Assembly (NCBI GenBank): GCA_947624485.1
Contig: CANQKM010000001.1
Span: 1 to 64,000 of the forward strand
Source: an uncultured Clostridia bacterium
Lineage (GTDB): Bacteria > Bacillota > Clostridia > UBA1381
DNA: 64,000 nucleotides
Direction of reading: 5' to 3'
The notes under the pieces are model-generated. The model ran no database searches. It was not told where the DNA came from and saw only the letters and a list, made by a program, of their open reading frames with translations. The position numbers were made by a program, and so were the translations under genes. Positions 51,889 through 61,894 of the stretch are shown here, piece after piece (the stretch's first letter is position 1; every line of letters begins with the position of its first letter).

Positions 51889-52631
51889 CACTTGTCCTCC
51901 TTTGCGGCGTTCATGAGATAACTGATCTCGTGGCTCGTAAGGTGCCGCCACCGTCCGAGCGGCAGATTGCCGAGTTCGACGCTGCCTATCGCGAGCCGCT
52001 GCAGCGCGCCAAGCTCCTTGCCGAGTACGGCAAACATACGGCGTACCTGACGGTTTTTACCCTCATGAATTGTGAGCTTCACAAACGTGTAACCGTTTTT
52101 AACGTCGGTGATCTCCGCCTGCGCCGGCGATGTCTTAAACCCGTCGTCAAGCCTTACGCCTGCGCGCAGCACGTTCATGTCATGCACCGTCATACCGCCC
52201 TTCACCGCAGCGAGATACGTCTTGCCCATATTGAATTTCGGGTGTGTTACTCGGTAGGAAAAATCACCGTCGTCCGTTAGCAGCAAAAGCCCCTCCGTGT
52301 CGTAATCGAGCCTGCCGACGGGGAATATGCGCTTATCCTTCAAATCGGTCTTTATAAGGTCGATTACCGTCGGACGGTCAAACTGATCCTTAACCGTCGT
52401 AACATAGCCGACGGGCTTGTTGAGCATGATATAATAACGTTTTTGACTGTGTTTTAGCGTTTCGCCGTCGAGCGTCACCTTGTCCGCGCCTATCTCGACC
52501 TTAACGCCCTGTTCGGTGACGGTTTTGCCGTTTACCGTAACGCGCCCCTCACTTATCATTGTTTCCGCGGCGCGTCTTGACGCTGCTCCGCACATGGCGA
52601 TGTATTTCTGCAATCTTACTGTTTCTCCCAT
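51888..52631 (-). CDS. RsuA/RluB-family 23S/16S rRNA pseudouridine synthase
   Basis: VRLQKYIAMCGAASRRAAETMISEGRVTVNG (S4), FPVGRLDYDTEGLLLLTDDGDFSYRVTHP, EGKNRQVRRMFAVLG. Confidence 0.95.
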   Translation of the reverse strand: MGETVRLQKYIAMCGAASRRAAETMISEGRVTVNGKTVTEQGVKVEIGADKVTLDGETLKHSQKRYYIMLNKPVGYVTTVKDQFDRPTVIDLIKTDLKDKRIFPVGRLDYDTEGLLLLTDDGDFSYRVTHPKFNMGKTYLAAVKGGMTVHDMNVLRAGVRLDDGFKTSPAQAEITDVKNGYTFVKLTIHEGKNRQVRRMFAVLGKELGALQRLAIGSVELGNLPLGRWRHLTSHEISYLMNAAKEDK

Positions 52632-52696
52632 AATTTCCCTTTCTTATGCCGTTTCGGACGTATTTTGGATTTCTTGCAAATATTTTAAATTTCCTC

Positions 52697-52725
52697 TTGA
52701 CAAATCGGAAATTTACTGGTACAAT
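52697..52725 (+). promoter_or_regulatory. SigA promoter for tRNA-Leu
   Basis: TTGACA - 17 bp - TACAAT. Confidence 0.8.
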
Positions 52726-52738
52726 ATTAAACGGTCGC

Positions 52739-52822
52739 GCGAGGGTGGCGGAATAGGCAGACGCGCACGTTTGAGGGGCGTGTGGTTTACCCGTGCCGGT
52801 TCAAGTCCGGTCCCTCGCACCA
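52739..52822 (+). tRNA. tRNA-Leu (GAG)
   Basis: GCGAGGGTGGCGGAATAGGCAGACGCGCACGTTTGAGGGGCGTG...CGGTTCAAGTCCGGTCCCTCGCACCA; loop TTGAGGG, long variable arm. Confidence 0.95.
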
Positions 52823-52896
52823 AATTTAACCGCTTCGTGTTGAACATATTTTATCATAAACAGGGTAAATTATCAATATCGTTTTCGGTTAAATAT

Positions 52897-52970
52897 TGCG
52901 GAATTGTGTAAGGGTAGCACTAGTGACTCTGACTCACTCTGTTCGGGTTCGAATCCTGATTCCGCAGCCA
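52897..52970 (+). tRNA. tRNA-Gln (CTG)
   Basis: TGCGGAATTGTGTAAGGGTAGCACTAGTGACTCTGACTCACTCTGTTCGGGTTCGAATCCTGATTCCGCAGCCA; anticodon loop CTCTGAC. Confidence 0.92.
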
Positions 52971-53002
52971 TTAAGTCTCTGCATTTGCGGAGACTTTTTT
53001 GT

Positions 53003-53767
53003 TTACTCCGCCGCGTACGCCAGAACAACAACTCTCTCGTTCTCGCTGTTGTACGCGCAGGTGGAGAGCGTAAGAAGCCTGTCGCCGAACACGGGCGTAT
53101 CGTCCGACTTGCATACCGCGCGGTCAAGCGTTTCGTTTACATACTCGTAATACTTATCTTCCTCGGTCAAATCCGCAAAGTCACGGTAAAAAAATTCGTT
53201 ATCGCTGCCTACGCTTGTGCGGCAAACGGCGAACACCTTATACTCGCCGCCGTACATCACGCTTCCGTGCGCGTCAAAATAGGACTTGTCCGTGAACCTT
53301 ACGAGCGGCGCGAACATCGAACCGTCCTTCATGTTGTGCGCGTATATGATAGTGTTAAGGCTCTCCGGCGTACATTCGCAGTCGATAAACGGCACACCGC
53401 TCGCGTTTTTGTTTTTGTAAAAATCTCTTTTAAGATAAAATTCGTTATTGTCCGTCTGCACAACAGGGTAGTCGATTGACGTACCCCGTACCGTTATCCA
53501 GCCGGCATAGTCGCCGTTTTTTTCGGCAAGCATTTTTGCGGGATCGACAGCCTCCGCATCGATACTGCCGCTGCCGGCGGTATTTTCGTCATACTTTTCA
53601 TACGCGCCCGACGCGTCGACAGCTTCGGCCACCTCGCGCCGAAGCTCGTCATATTCGCTGCTTGCATGGTGCAGGTCATAAGCGTACTTGCCAAGATACG
53701 CCGCGCAGCATAAAAATACCGACAATAAAAGGACCTGCGCGCCGGTAAGCCATTTTCTCACTGTCAC
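53003..53767 (-). CDS. Class B sortase
   Basis: TSIDYPVVQTDNNEFYLKRDFYKNKNASGVPFID, IIYAHNMKDGSMFAPL, LLTLSTCAYNSENERVVVLA (His/Cys/Arg present). Confidence 0.93.
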   Translation of the reverse strand: MTVRKWLTGAQVLLLSVFLCCAAYLGKYAYDLHHASSEYDELRREVAEAVDASGAYEKYDENTAGSGSIDAEAVDPAKMLAEKNGDYAGWITVRGTSIDYPVVQTDNNEFYLKRDFYKNKNASGVPFIDCECTPESLNTIIYAHNMKDGSMFAPLVRFTDKSYFDAHGSVMYGGEYKVFAVCRTSVGSDNEFFYRDFADLTEEDKYYEYVNETLDRAVCKSDDTPVFGDRLLTLSTCAYNSENERVVVLAYAAE

Positions 53768-53783
53768 ACACGTCCTTTCAATT

Positions 53784-54953
53784 TTACTTGCGTATCTTCC
53801 TTTTTATAACTCCAATCGCAGCTGCGGACAGAAGCGCCGCCGCTCCTATCACGCTTATAAGAACAACCGGCGTCGTATCGCCCGTTTTGGGATTCTGCGA
53901 CGAAGAATTTTTCGGCGCGGATGTTGAACCTGCAGTGCTGTTCGGCGCCGCCGACGGCGGCGCGGAAGGCTTCGCGGAGGGAAGTATCACAGACGAGCGG
54001 AACGGACTCAGCATGATCTCATTTTCAACCTTTACCGTCTCGCCGTCCTTTACCGTAAGCACATATTCGTCAACGCCGTTTGCGCTGTTATCGCCCTTGT
54101 GCTTTAACGCTATGGTCATACGAAGTATTCCCTCATCGGTGTAAACATGCACCTTACCGCTGCCGGTCATGGTGTACCTTCCGGCGGGTATATCGTGGCC
54201 TACGGCGTATTCGCCGGACGGAAGCACCGTGGAATTTGCTGCCGGTGCGGCGCTCGGCATACTTGCGGGAGCATCCGTAGCCTGAACGGGCGGCGCGGTG
54301 CTTTCACTCTGCTCCGCTTCACTCTCGTTTTCAGTTTCCGGCGCGGGAGCAGGCGCAGGGGATACGCCGCTTACCGATGTGACAATGCTCCAATCGAGCC
54401 TTGACGCCATTCTCTCGTAGTTCTTCATATCCTTGTCAGCGGATATTGTGACATTAAATATCTTATTTTCGGCTGCCGACGTTTCATTCATCATGCCGAG
54501 ACTTATATCCCTGTATCCCGACACTTCATCGGTGTCCGCATTATCCGAATTATCATAAAGCACCGTTCCGTCAGCCGACGTAACCTTTATATTGTAGTAA
54601 CCGAGCGCTTCACTGTCGGTTTCGGACGGTGAATTTGGACCTTCTTCGTTATCCGTTCCGGGCAGCGACAGTCTCAGCTTTACGCTTACGGGCGCTCCGT
54701 CCGCCGACTCGCTCGTTACGGTAAGCGTCTGCACAACACTGTCCTGACGGTCAAGCTCTTCAAGCTTTGTCATAAGCGTCTTTATGGATTTCGCGGATTC
54801 CGCTCCCGACTCGCTGTCGTACGAATACGACACGGGCTTTGACTGCGGCGAATTGTTTTTTACCGATATATTGGACGTTCCCGCCATTGCCGTAAGCGAT
54901 GATGCAAACGTCACAGCCGCACATAATGCTGCGGCAATTACAGTCTTTTTCAT
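53784..54953 (-). CDS. Cell-wall-anchored surface protein with NPKTG sorting signal
   Basis: Signal peptide; C-terminal NPKTGDTTPVVLISVIGAAALLSAAAIGVIKRKIRK. Confidence 0.88.
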   Translation of the reverse strand: MKKTVIAAALCAAVTFASSLTAMAGTSNISVKNNSPQSKPVSYSYDSESGAESAKSIKTLMTKLEELDRQDSVVQTLTVTSESADGAPVSVKLRLSLPGTDNEEGPNSPSETDSEALGYYNIKVTSADGTVLYDNSDNADTDEVSGYRDISLGMMNETSAAENKIFNVTISADKDMKNYERMASRLDWSIVTSVSGVSPAPAPAPETENESEAEQSESTAPPVQATDAPASMPSAAPAANSTVLPSGEYAVGHDIPAGRYTMTGSGKVHVYTDEGILRMTIALKHKGDNSANGVDEYVLTVKDGETVKVENEIMLSPFRSSVILPSAKPSAPPSAAPNSTAGSTSAPKNSSSQNPKTGDTTPVVLISVIGAAALLSAAAIGVIKRKIRK

Positions 54954-55061
54954 GGTATTTCTCCTTTTTCGGATTACAGATATAAACAGTATACCATAAA
55001 AACAGAAATTTGTCACCATCTTTTTGAAAATTTTATGTAAACGGAGCCTCAAAAAAAATAC

Positions 55062-55090
55062 TTGAAATTTCCGTAATAATATATTATACT
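55062..55090 (+). promoter_or_regulatory. SigA promoter for tRNA-Arg
   Basis: TTGAAA - 17 bp - TATACT. Confidence 0.7.
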
Positions 55091-55102
55091 GTATATGCAC
55101 CT

Positions 55103-55177
55103 GCCCCCGTAGTTAAGTGGATATAACAAGCCCCTCCTAAGGGTTAGTCATCGGTTCGACTCCGGTCGGGGGTGCCA
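55103..55177 (+). tRNA. tRNA-Arg (CCT)
   Basis: GCCCCCGTAGTTAAGTGGATATAACAAGCCCCTCCTAAGGGTTAGTCATCGGTTCGACTCCGGTCGGGGGTGCCA; loop CTCCTAA. Confidence 0.95.
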
Positions 55178-55251
55178 GAAACCGCCGCGACGCGCAAGGC
55201 TCGCGGCGAATTTTATACGCGCTTTACGCGCATTTATTTGGAGGAATAAAA

Positions 55252-56535
55252 ATGAGCGATTACAAAATCAACACAAAATGCGTGCAGGGCGGCTACACGC
55301 CCGGCAACGGCGAGCCGAGACAAATCCCTATAGTGCAGTCAACGACGTTCAAGTATGACACGAGCGAGGATATGGGCAAGCTCTTTGACCTTGAAGCCGA
55401 GGGCTATTTCTATACGCGTCTGCAGAATCCGACGAACGATTACGTCGCGGCTAAAATAGCGGAGCTTGAAGGCGGTACGGCTGCCATGCTCACGTCGTCG
55501 GGACAGGCGGCGAACTTCTTCGCGCTCTTTAATATATGCGAGGCTGGCAGTCATATTGTGTCGTCCTCGTCAATATACGGCGGCACGTTCAACCTTATAT
55601 CGGTGACAATGGCAAAAATGGGCATTGAAGCGACGTTTGTGTCGCCCGATTGCACCGAGGAGGAGCTTAACGCGGCGTTTAAGGAAAACACACGCGCGGT
55701 ATTCGGTGAAACTATCGCGAACCCCGCGCTGACGGTGCTTGACATAGAAAAATTCGCGAAGGCGGCTCACGCGCACGGTGTGCCGCTTATCGTTGACAAC
55801 ACGTTCCCGACGCCGGTTCACTGCCGTCCGATAGAGTGGGGCGCGGACATTGTGACGCACTCGACCACAAAATACATGGACGGTCACGGCGCGGCTGTCG
55901 GCGGCGCGATATGCGACAGCGGCAACTTTGACTGGATGGCTCACGCCGATAAATTCCCCGGTCTTACCACGCCCGACGAATCGTACCACGGCATTACATA
56001 CGCGGAACGGTTCGGCAAGGAGGGCGCGTTTATAACTAAATGCACGGCTCAGCTCATGCGCGATTTGGGAAGCATACAGTCGCCGCAGCACGCGTTTCTG
56101 TTGAATCTCGGACTTGAGTCGCTGCACGTGAGAATGAAGCGCCACGCCGAGAACGGTTACGCCGTGGCAAAGTTTTTGGAGTCGCGCAGCGAGGTCGAAA
56201 GCGTGAGCTTCCCGCATCTTGAGAGCGACAAGTATTACGACAGAGCGATGAAGTACATGCCCGACGGCGGCTGCGGCGTTGTGTCGTTTACCGTCAAGGG
56301 CGGCAGGGAAGGAGCGGAACGTTTTATGAAGGCTCTGCGTCTCGCGGCAATCGAAACTCACGTTGCCGACGCGCGCACGTGCTGCCTTAACCCCGCAACG
56401 TCCACGCACCGCCAGATGAACGACGAGCAGCTTGCGGCTGCCGGCATCAGCGCGGGACTTGTGAGAATTTCCTGCGGCCTCGAGGATAAGGACGACCTTA
56501 TCGCCGACCTCGCCCAGGCGCTTGACAAGGTTTGA
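55252..56535 (+). CDS. O-acetylhomoserine aminocarboxypropyltransferase/cysteine synthase family (Cys/Met metabolism PLP enzyme)
   Basis: YFYTRLQNPTNDYVAAKIAELEGG, VTHSTTKYMDGHGAAVGGAI (PLP lysine). Confidence 0.95.
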   Translation: MSDYKINTKCVQGGYTPGNGEPRQIPIVQSTTFKYDTSEDMGKLFDLEAEGYFYTRLQNPTNDYVAAKIAELEGGTAAMLTSSGQAANFFALFNICEAGSHIVSSSSIYGGTFNLISVTMAKMGIEATFVSPDCTEEELNAAFKENTRAVFGETIANPALTVLDIEKFAKAAHAHGVPLIVDNTFPTPVHCRPIEWGADIVTHSTTKYMDGHGAAVGGAICDSGNFDWMAHADKFPGLTTPDESYHGITYAERFGKEGAFITKCTAQLMRDLGSIQSPQHAFLLNLGLESLHVRMKRHAENGYAVAKFLESRSEVESVSFPHLESDKYYDRAMKYMPDGGCGVVSFTVKGGREGAERFMKALRLAAIETHVADARTCCLNPATSTHRQMNDEQLAAAGISAGLVRISCGLEDKDDLIADLAQALDKV

Positions 56536-56544
56536 TAATTTATC

Positions 56545-56568
56545 AGTCCCCTTCGGGGGACTTTTTTT
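56545..56568 (+). terminator. Rho-independent terminator
   Basis: AGTCCCC-TTCG-GGGGACT followed by T-run. Confidence 0.92.
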
Positions 56569-56726
56569 ATTTTGTACACCATACACAAAACACAGCGCGG
56601 TTGGACAGGGAAATTTCTCCTGTGAAGACACGCAAAATAACTTGAAAAAAACAGGGATTTGCGGTATAATGTACAATAGGTTAAAATTGTGATTTATCAC
56701 AGCAAAATAACAATGGAGGTTAAATC

Positions 56727-58277
56727 ATGGGAACAATTGATAAATTGACCGAGCTTCAATACCGCAGAAGCGTCATAAACGCGGGCGGCGGCGAGGCAAA
56801 AATCAAAAAGCAGCATGACAGCGGCAAAAAGACCGCCCGCGAGAGAATAAACCTTCTCCTGGACGAGGGCAGTTTCGTTGAGATTGACGCTTTTGTCACG
56901 CACCGCGCGACGGAGTTCGGCATGGACTGCGTTGAAGCCCCCGGCGAGGGCGTTGTTACGGGTTACGGCACGGTGGACGGCAGACTTGTATACGTCTACG
57001 CGCAGGACTTCACTGTAATAGGCGGCTCTCTGGGTGAGATGCACGCGAAAAAAATATGCAAGGTTATGGACATGGCTGCCAAGATGGGCGCGCCGATAAT
57101 CGGCATGAACGATTCGGGCGGCGCAAGAATACAGGAGGGTATCGACGCTCTTTCGGGCTTCGGAGAAATTTTCTTCCGCAATACGTGTAACAGCGGCGTA
57201 ATCCCTCAGATTTCCGTAATCATGGGGCCCTGCGCCGGCGGCGCGGTGTACTCACCGGCTATAACCGACTTTATATTCATGGTCGAGAAAACGAGCCAGA
57301 TGTTCATTACGGGCCCGCAGGTTATAAGTTCCGTTACGGGCGAGGCGGTGACAGCCGAAGAACTCGGCGGCGCGGACACGCACATGACAAAGTCGGGCGT
57401 CGCTCACTTTAAGGCGTCGAGCGACGAGGACTGCATAGAGAAGATTAAGACGCTTCTTTCGTATCTGCCGTCAAACAATCTCGAAGAACCACCCTACGAG
57501 CAAACAAATGACGAGATTAACCGTCTTTCCGAAAAGCTCACGGAAATAGTCCCCGACGAGTCGGGCAAGGCTTACGACGTTAAGGACGTTATCGCGGAAA
57601 TCGTAGATAACGGTACATTCTTTGAGGTACAGGAAGCGTTCGCGCAGAACATAGTAGTAGGCTACGCGCGCATGAACGGGCAGGTTGTAGGTATTGTTGC
57701 GAACCAGCCGAAGGTTATGGCGGGTTCTCTGGACGTTGATTCGTCCGACAAGGCGGCAAGATTTGTACGCTTCTGCGACAGCTTCAACATTCCTCTTGTA
57801 ACGCTTACCGATGTGCCGGGTTACTTCCCGGGCGTGGAGCAGGAGACGAGCGGAATTATAAGACACGGCGCGAAGCTCCTTTACGCGTTCAGCGAGGCTA
57901 CCGTTCCGAAGATTAACGTGATACTCAGAAAGGCATATGGAGGCGCTTACATAGCGATGAACTCCAAGCATCTGGGCGCGGACATCGTTATGGCATGGCC
58001 TACGGCTGAAATTGCCGTTATGGGACCTGAGGGCGCGGCAAATATCATATTCAAGAATGATATTAAGGAAAGCTCCGACCCGATCGTAACGCGCAATGAA
58101 AAGATACAGGAATACAGAAACAAGTTCGCTTCACCGTACGAGGCGGCGAGACGCGGTTATGTCGACGACGTAATCGAACCCGATTCGACGCGTCCGCGCA
58201 TTATTGCAGCACTTGAGATGCTCGCGTCGAAGCGCGATTCGCGTCCGGCTAAGAAGCACGGAAATATTCCCGTATAA
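56727..58277 (+). CDS. Acyl-CoA carboxylase carboxyltransferase subunit (methylmalonyl-CoA decarboxylase alpha-type)
   Basis: [82 protein letters not shown]. Confidence 0.94.
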   Translation: MGTIDKLTELQYRRSVINAGGGEAKIKKQHDSGKKTARERINLLLDEGSFVEIDAFVTHRATEFGMDCVEAPGEGVVTGYGTVDGRLVYVYAQDFTVIGGSLGEMHAKKICKVMDMAAKMGAPIIGMNDSGGARIQEGIDALSGFGEIFFRNTCNSGVIPQISVIMGPCAGGAVYSPAITDFIFMVEKTSQMFITGPQVISSVTGEAVTAEELGGADTHMTKSGVAHFKASSDEDCIEKIKTLLSYLPSNNLEEPPYEQTNDEINRLSEKLTEIVPDESGKAYDVKDVIAEIVDNGTFFEVQEAFAQNIVVGYARMNGQVVGIVANQPKVMAGSLDVDSSDKAARFVRFCDSFNIPLVTLTDVPGYFPGVEQETSGIIRHGAKLLYAFSEATVPKINVILRKAYGGAYIAMNSKHLGADIVMAWPTAEIAVMGPEGAANIIFKNDIKESSDPIVTRNEKIQEYRNKFASPYEAARRGYVDDVIEPDSTRPRIIAALEMLASKRDSRPAKKHGNIPV

Positions 58278-58294
58278 TCGGAAGGGGGATAAAC

Positions 58295-58738
58295 ATGTAT
58301 TCTGAAGCATTATTGACAGGAAAGGATTTGCCTCTGTCCGAAGCGCTCGCAATGGGCGGTGAAACGACCGTTATAGGTCTTGCGATAGTTTTCGGCGTGC
58401 TTGTCATACTGATGATTGTGCTTATGCTTTTTAAGGTAATTTTCTACAAGGATCCGAAAAAGCAGACCGAAAAGGTAAAAGAAGCGAAGCAAATCGGAAT
58501 GAAAAATGTACCGGACGGAGCCGAGGCAGTTTATACCACGGATAAAAACCATAACGAGCCTTACGAACCGGACGAAATCCCCGAGGACGAGCTTGTGGCT
58601 ATACTCACGGCCGCGGTCGCATCGAGCCTCAACACCTCGACGTACAATTTGAGGATAAAGTCGTACAGACGCGTTGACGGCAGACAAAACGCATGGAACA
58701 GAGCAGGTCTTACCGAGACCATCAACAACAGATATTAA
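58295..58738 (+). CDS. OadG-family small membrane subunit of Na+-translocating decarboxylase
   Basis: Single N-terminal TM segment TTVIGLAIVFGVLVILMIVLMLFKVIF; charged C-terminus; operon position. Confidence 0.85.
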   Translation: MYSEALLTGKDLPLSEALAMGGETTVIGLAIVFGVLVILMIVLMLFKVIFYKDPKKQTEKVKEAKQIGMKNVPDGAEAVYTTDKNHNEPYEPDEIPEDELVAILTAAVASSLNTSTYNLRIKSYRRVDGRQNAWNRAGLTETINNRY

Positions 58739-58751
58739 GGAGGATAATAAA

Positions 58752-59129
58752 ATGAGAAAGTTCAATATAACCGTAAACGGAAAAACATACGCGGTAGACG
58801 TGGAGGAAGTAGGCGGCGTACAGACAAGCGCGCCCGTTCCCGCACCTGCTCCCGCTCCGGCGGCTGCACCGAAGGCGGCTCCCGCACCCGCGCCGAAGGC
58901 CGCTCCCGTAGAGGGCGCAAAGCAGGTTACAGCGCCGATGCCCGGCACGATCGTATCGGTAAAGGTAAACGTGGGCGACGCCGTTAAGTCGGACACGCTT
59001 GTTGCGGTACTTGAGGCGATGAAGATGGAAAACGAGATTTTCGCCGGCGTTGACGGCACGGTTGCCGGTATAAGCGTATCCGCCGGCGACAGCGTAAACA
59101 GCGGCGACGTGATTGTTTCGGTAAACTGA
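58752..59129 (+). CDS. Biotin carboxyl carrier protein (decarboxylase gamma subunit)
   Basis: Pro/Ala-rich linker and VAVLEAMKMENEI biotinylation motif. Confidence 0.95.
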   Translation: MRKFNITVNGKTYAVDVEEVGGVQTSAPVPAPAPAPAAAPKAAPAPAPKAAPVEGAKQVTAPMPGTIVSVKVNVGDAVKSDTLVAVLEAMKMENEIFAGVDGTVAGISVSAGDSVNSGDVIVSVN

Positions 59130-59166
59130 CGCATTATCTATACTTAACGGAAAGTGGTGAAAAAGA

Positions 59167-60411
59167 GTGATTGAAAGCTTTTTAAACTTTTTGCAGAATA
59201 CCGGAGCAGCCGCGCTTTTCGCCTACGGCGGCATGGAAGCGATAAAGACGATTGTGATGATTATAATCGCATGCCTGCTTTTGTATCTTGCGATAGTAAA
59301 GAAATTTGAACCGCTGCTGCTTATGCCGATAGCGTTCGGTATGCTTCTCTCTAACCTGCCTGTTCTTAAAGACTCTCCGGCGCTCATGATGCACACCGAA
59401 TGGTTCACGGACACGCAGTACATGATAGACGGTCATTTTATAGACGTGGGCAAGATAGTACGAGAGGGCGGACTTTTAGACCTTCTCTACCTCGGAGTTA
59501 AGCTCGGCATTTATCCGCCGCTTATCTTCGTCGGCATAGGCGCGATGACGGACTTCGGCCCGCTTATCGCGAACCCCAAGAGTATACTTCTCGGTGCTGC
59601 GGCGCAGTTCGGCGTGTTCTTCACATTTGTCGGCGCGCTTGTACTGAGCGCGCTCGTGCCTTCGATTATGTTCGGCGTTAAGGAGGCTGCGTCAATCGGT
59701 ATCATCGGCGGTGCGGACGGCCCTACGGCGATATACGTAACAAAAACGCTCGCACCGGCGCTTTTGCCTGCGATAGCGGTCGCGGCGTACTCGTACATGG
59801 CTCTTATACCGGTTATCCAGCCGCCTATAATGAAGCTCATGACGCGTAAAAAGGACAGGATGATAGTTATGGAGCAGCTTCGTCCCGTTTCAAAGACGGA
59901 GAAAATACTGTTCCCGATAATAGTAACGATAGTGGTTGCGCTCATAATACCCGACGCGGTATCGCTTGTCGGCTGCCTTATGCTCGGCAATTTGTTAAAG
60001 GAATCGGGCGTTGCGGACAGACTTGCAAAGACGGTGCAGAATGAGCTGATGAATATCGTAACGATATTCCTCGGCGTAACGGTCGGCGCGACGGCAACGG
60101 CGTCGAGCTTCCTGTCGCCGCAGACGATAGGTATAGTCGTACTCGGTCTTGTGGCGTTCTGCTTCTCGACAGCCGGCGGACTGCTTTTGGGCAACATTAT
60201 GTGCTGGCTCACAAAGGGCAAGGTTAATCCGCTTATAGGAAGCGCGGGCGTAAGCGCCGTGCCTATGGCGGCGAGAGTGTCGCAGCAGGTCGGACAGAAG
60301 GAAAATCCGTCCAACTTCCTGCTCATGCACGCTATGGGACCGAATGTTGCCGGAGTTATCGGCTCGGCGGTCGCGGCGGGCGTGTTCCTTGCAATGTTCA
60401 GCAATATTTAA
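59167..60411 (+). CDS. Na+-translocating decarboxylase beta subunit (OadB family)
   Basis: LIFVGIGAMTDFGPLIANPKSILLGAAAQFGVF, GIIGGADGPTAIYVTKTLAP, FLGVTVGATATASSFL. Confidence 0.97.
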   Translation: MIESFLNFLQNTGAAALFAYGGMEAIKTIVMIIIACLLLYLAIVKKFEPLLLMPIAFGMLLSNLPVLKDSPALMMHTEWFTDTQYMIDGHFIDVGKIVREGGLLDLLYLGVKLGIYPPLIFVGIGAMTDFGPLIANPKSILLGAAAQFGVFFTFVGALVLSALVPSIMFGVKEAASIGIIGGADGPTAIYVTKTLAPALLPAIAVAAYSYMALIPVIQPPIMKLMTRKKDRMIVMEQLRPVSKTEKILFPIIVTIVVALIIPDAVSLVGCLMLGNLLKESGVADRLAKTVQNELMNIVTIFLGVTVGATATASSFLSPQTIGIVVLGLVAFCFSTAGGLLLGNIMCWLTKGKVNPLIGSAGVSAVPMAARVSQQVGQKENPSNFLLMHAMGPNVAGVIGSAVAAGVFLAMFSNI

Positions 60412-60440
60412 TCGAAATCAGAATAAAGGAGTGAAAATAT

Positions 60441-61853
60441 ATGGCAAAGGGAAATAAAGCGGTAGAAATTACCGAAACAGTCCTCAGAGACGCGCACCAG
60501 TCGCTTATTGCGACGCGTATGACGACGGAGGAAATGCTTCCCATAGTTGAGAAGCTTGACGATATAGGCTTCCACTCGCTCGAGGCGTGGGGCGGAGCGA
60601 CGTTTGACTCGTGCCTTCGTTTCCTTAACGAGGATCCGTGGGAGAGACTTCGCAAAATAAAGGATAAGGCTAAGAAAACACCTCTGCAGATGCTTTTCAG
60701 AGGTCAGAACATTTTGGGCTACCGTCATTACGCGGACGACATTGTACAGTATTTCGTACAGAAGTCAATCGCGAACGGTATCGACATTATAAGAATATTC
60801 GACGCGCTCAACGATACGCGCAACCTCAAATGCGCGATCGACGCGTGTATAAAGGAGAAAGGTCACTGTCAGGCGGCTCTTTCGTACACGATCGGCGGTC
60901 CGCACACAACGGAGTCGTTTGTTAAGCTGTCAAAGCAGCTTGAGGAAATGGGCGCGAACTCCATTTGTATAAAGGATATGGCCGGACTTTTGCTCCCGTA
61001 CACGGCTTACGAGCTTGTAAAGGCGATAAAGGAAACGGTTAAGATCCCCGTTCAGCTTCACACGCACTACACGTCGGGCGAAGCGTCGATGGTATACTTA
61101 AAGGCTGTCGAGGCGGGCGTTGACGTTATCGACTGCGCGATGTCGCCTATGGCTATGGGTACGTCCCAGCCGCCGACGGAGCCGATGGTCGCGGCGTTCC
61201 AGGGTACGCCGTATGACACGGGCTACGACCTCGACAAGCTTGTCGAGATTTGCGATTACTTCAAGCCGCTGCGTGAAAAGTACCTCGCGAGCGGACTTAT
61301 GAACCCGAAAGTAATGGGCGTTGACGTTAACACGCTTAAGTACCAGGTGCCGGGCGGTATGCTCTCGAACCTTGTTTCGCAGCTTAAGCAGCAGGGCAGA
61401 GAGGACGCGTTCGAGGAGGTTCTTAAGGAAGTGCCGCGCGTAAGAGCGGATATGGGTTATCCGCCTTTGGTAACGCCGTCGTCGCAGATCGTCGGCACGC
61501 AGGCGGTGCTGAACGTTCTTATGGGCGAGAGATACAAGATGGTTTCAAAGGAAACGAAGGGTATCGTAAGAGGCGAGTACGGCAGAACGCCCGTGCCCAT
61601 AAGCGACGAGATAGTGAAGAAGGTTATCGGCGATGAGAAGCGTATAACGTGCCGCCCAGCCGACCTTTTGGAGCCGGAGCTCGACAAGATGCGCAAGGAG
61701 TGTGCGGAGTGGACGGAGCAGGACGAGGACGTATTGTCCTACGCACTGTTCGGACAGGTTGCCGTTAAATTCTTCGAGTACAGACGCGCGCAGAAATATA
61801 AGATTGACGCGGATTTGCTGGACGAGGAAAATAAGGTTTATCCGGTGCAGTAA
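60441..61853 (+). CDS. Oxaloacetate decarboxylase alpha/pyruvate carboxylase subunit B-type carboxyltransferase, without biotinyl domain
   Basis: ITETVLRDAHQSLIATRMTTEEMLPI, EAWGGATFDSCLRFLNEDPWERLR, HTHYTSGEASMVYLKAVEAGVDVIDCAMSPMA; C-terminus ends without a biotinylation motif. Confidence 0.95.
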   Translation: MAKGNKAVEITETVLRDAHQSLIATRMTTEEMLPIVEKLDDIGFHSLEAWGGATFDSCLRFLNEDPWERLRKIKDKAKKTPLQMLFRGQNILGYRHYADDIVQYFVQKSIANGIDIIRIFDALNDTRNLKCAIDACIKEKGHCQAALSYTIGGPHTTESFVKLSKQLEEMGANSICIKDMAGLLLPYTAYELVKAIKETVKIPVQLHTHYTSGEASMVYLKAVEAGVDVIDCAMSPMAMGTSQPPTEPMVAAFQGTPYDTGYDLDKLVEICDYFKPLREKYLASGLMNPKVMGVDVNTLKYQVPGGMLSNLVSQLKQQGREDAFEEVLKEVPRVRADMGYPPLVTPSSQIVGTQAVLNVLMGERYKMVSKETKGIVRGEYGRTPVPISDEIVKKVIGDEKRITCRPADLLEPELDKMRKECAEWTEQDEDVLSYALFGQVAVKFFEYRRAQKYKIDADLLDEENKVYPVQ

Positions 61854-61862
61854 ATATAAAGG

Positions 61863-61888
61863 AAAGGGTTGCGTATGCAACCCTTTTT
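61863..61888. terminator. Bidirectional terminator
   Basis: AAAGGGTTGC-GTAT-GCAACCCTTTTT. Confidence 0.85.
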
Positions 61889-61894
61889 CAATCT

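Noticed and set aside
55570-56700. 376-aa minus-strand ORF opposite the O-acetylhomoserine sulfhydrylase gene
   Set aside because: Antisense shadow ORF; no recognisable motifs or RBS.
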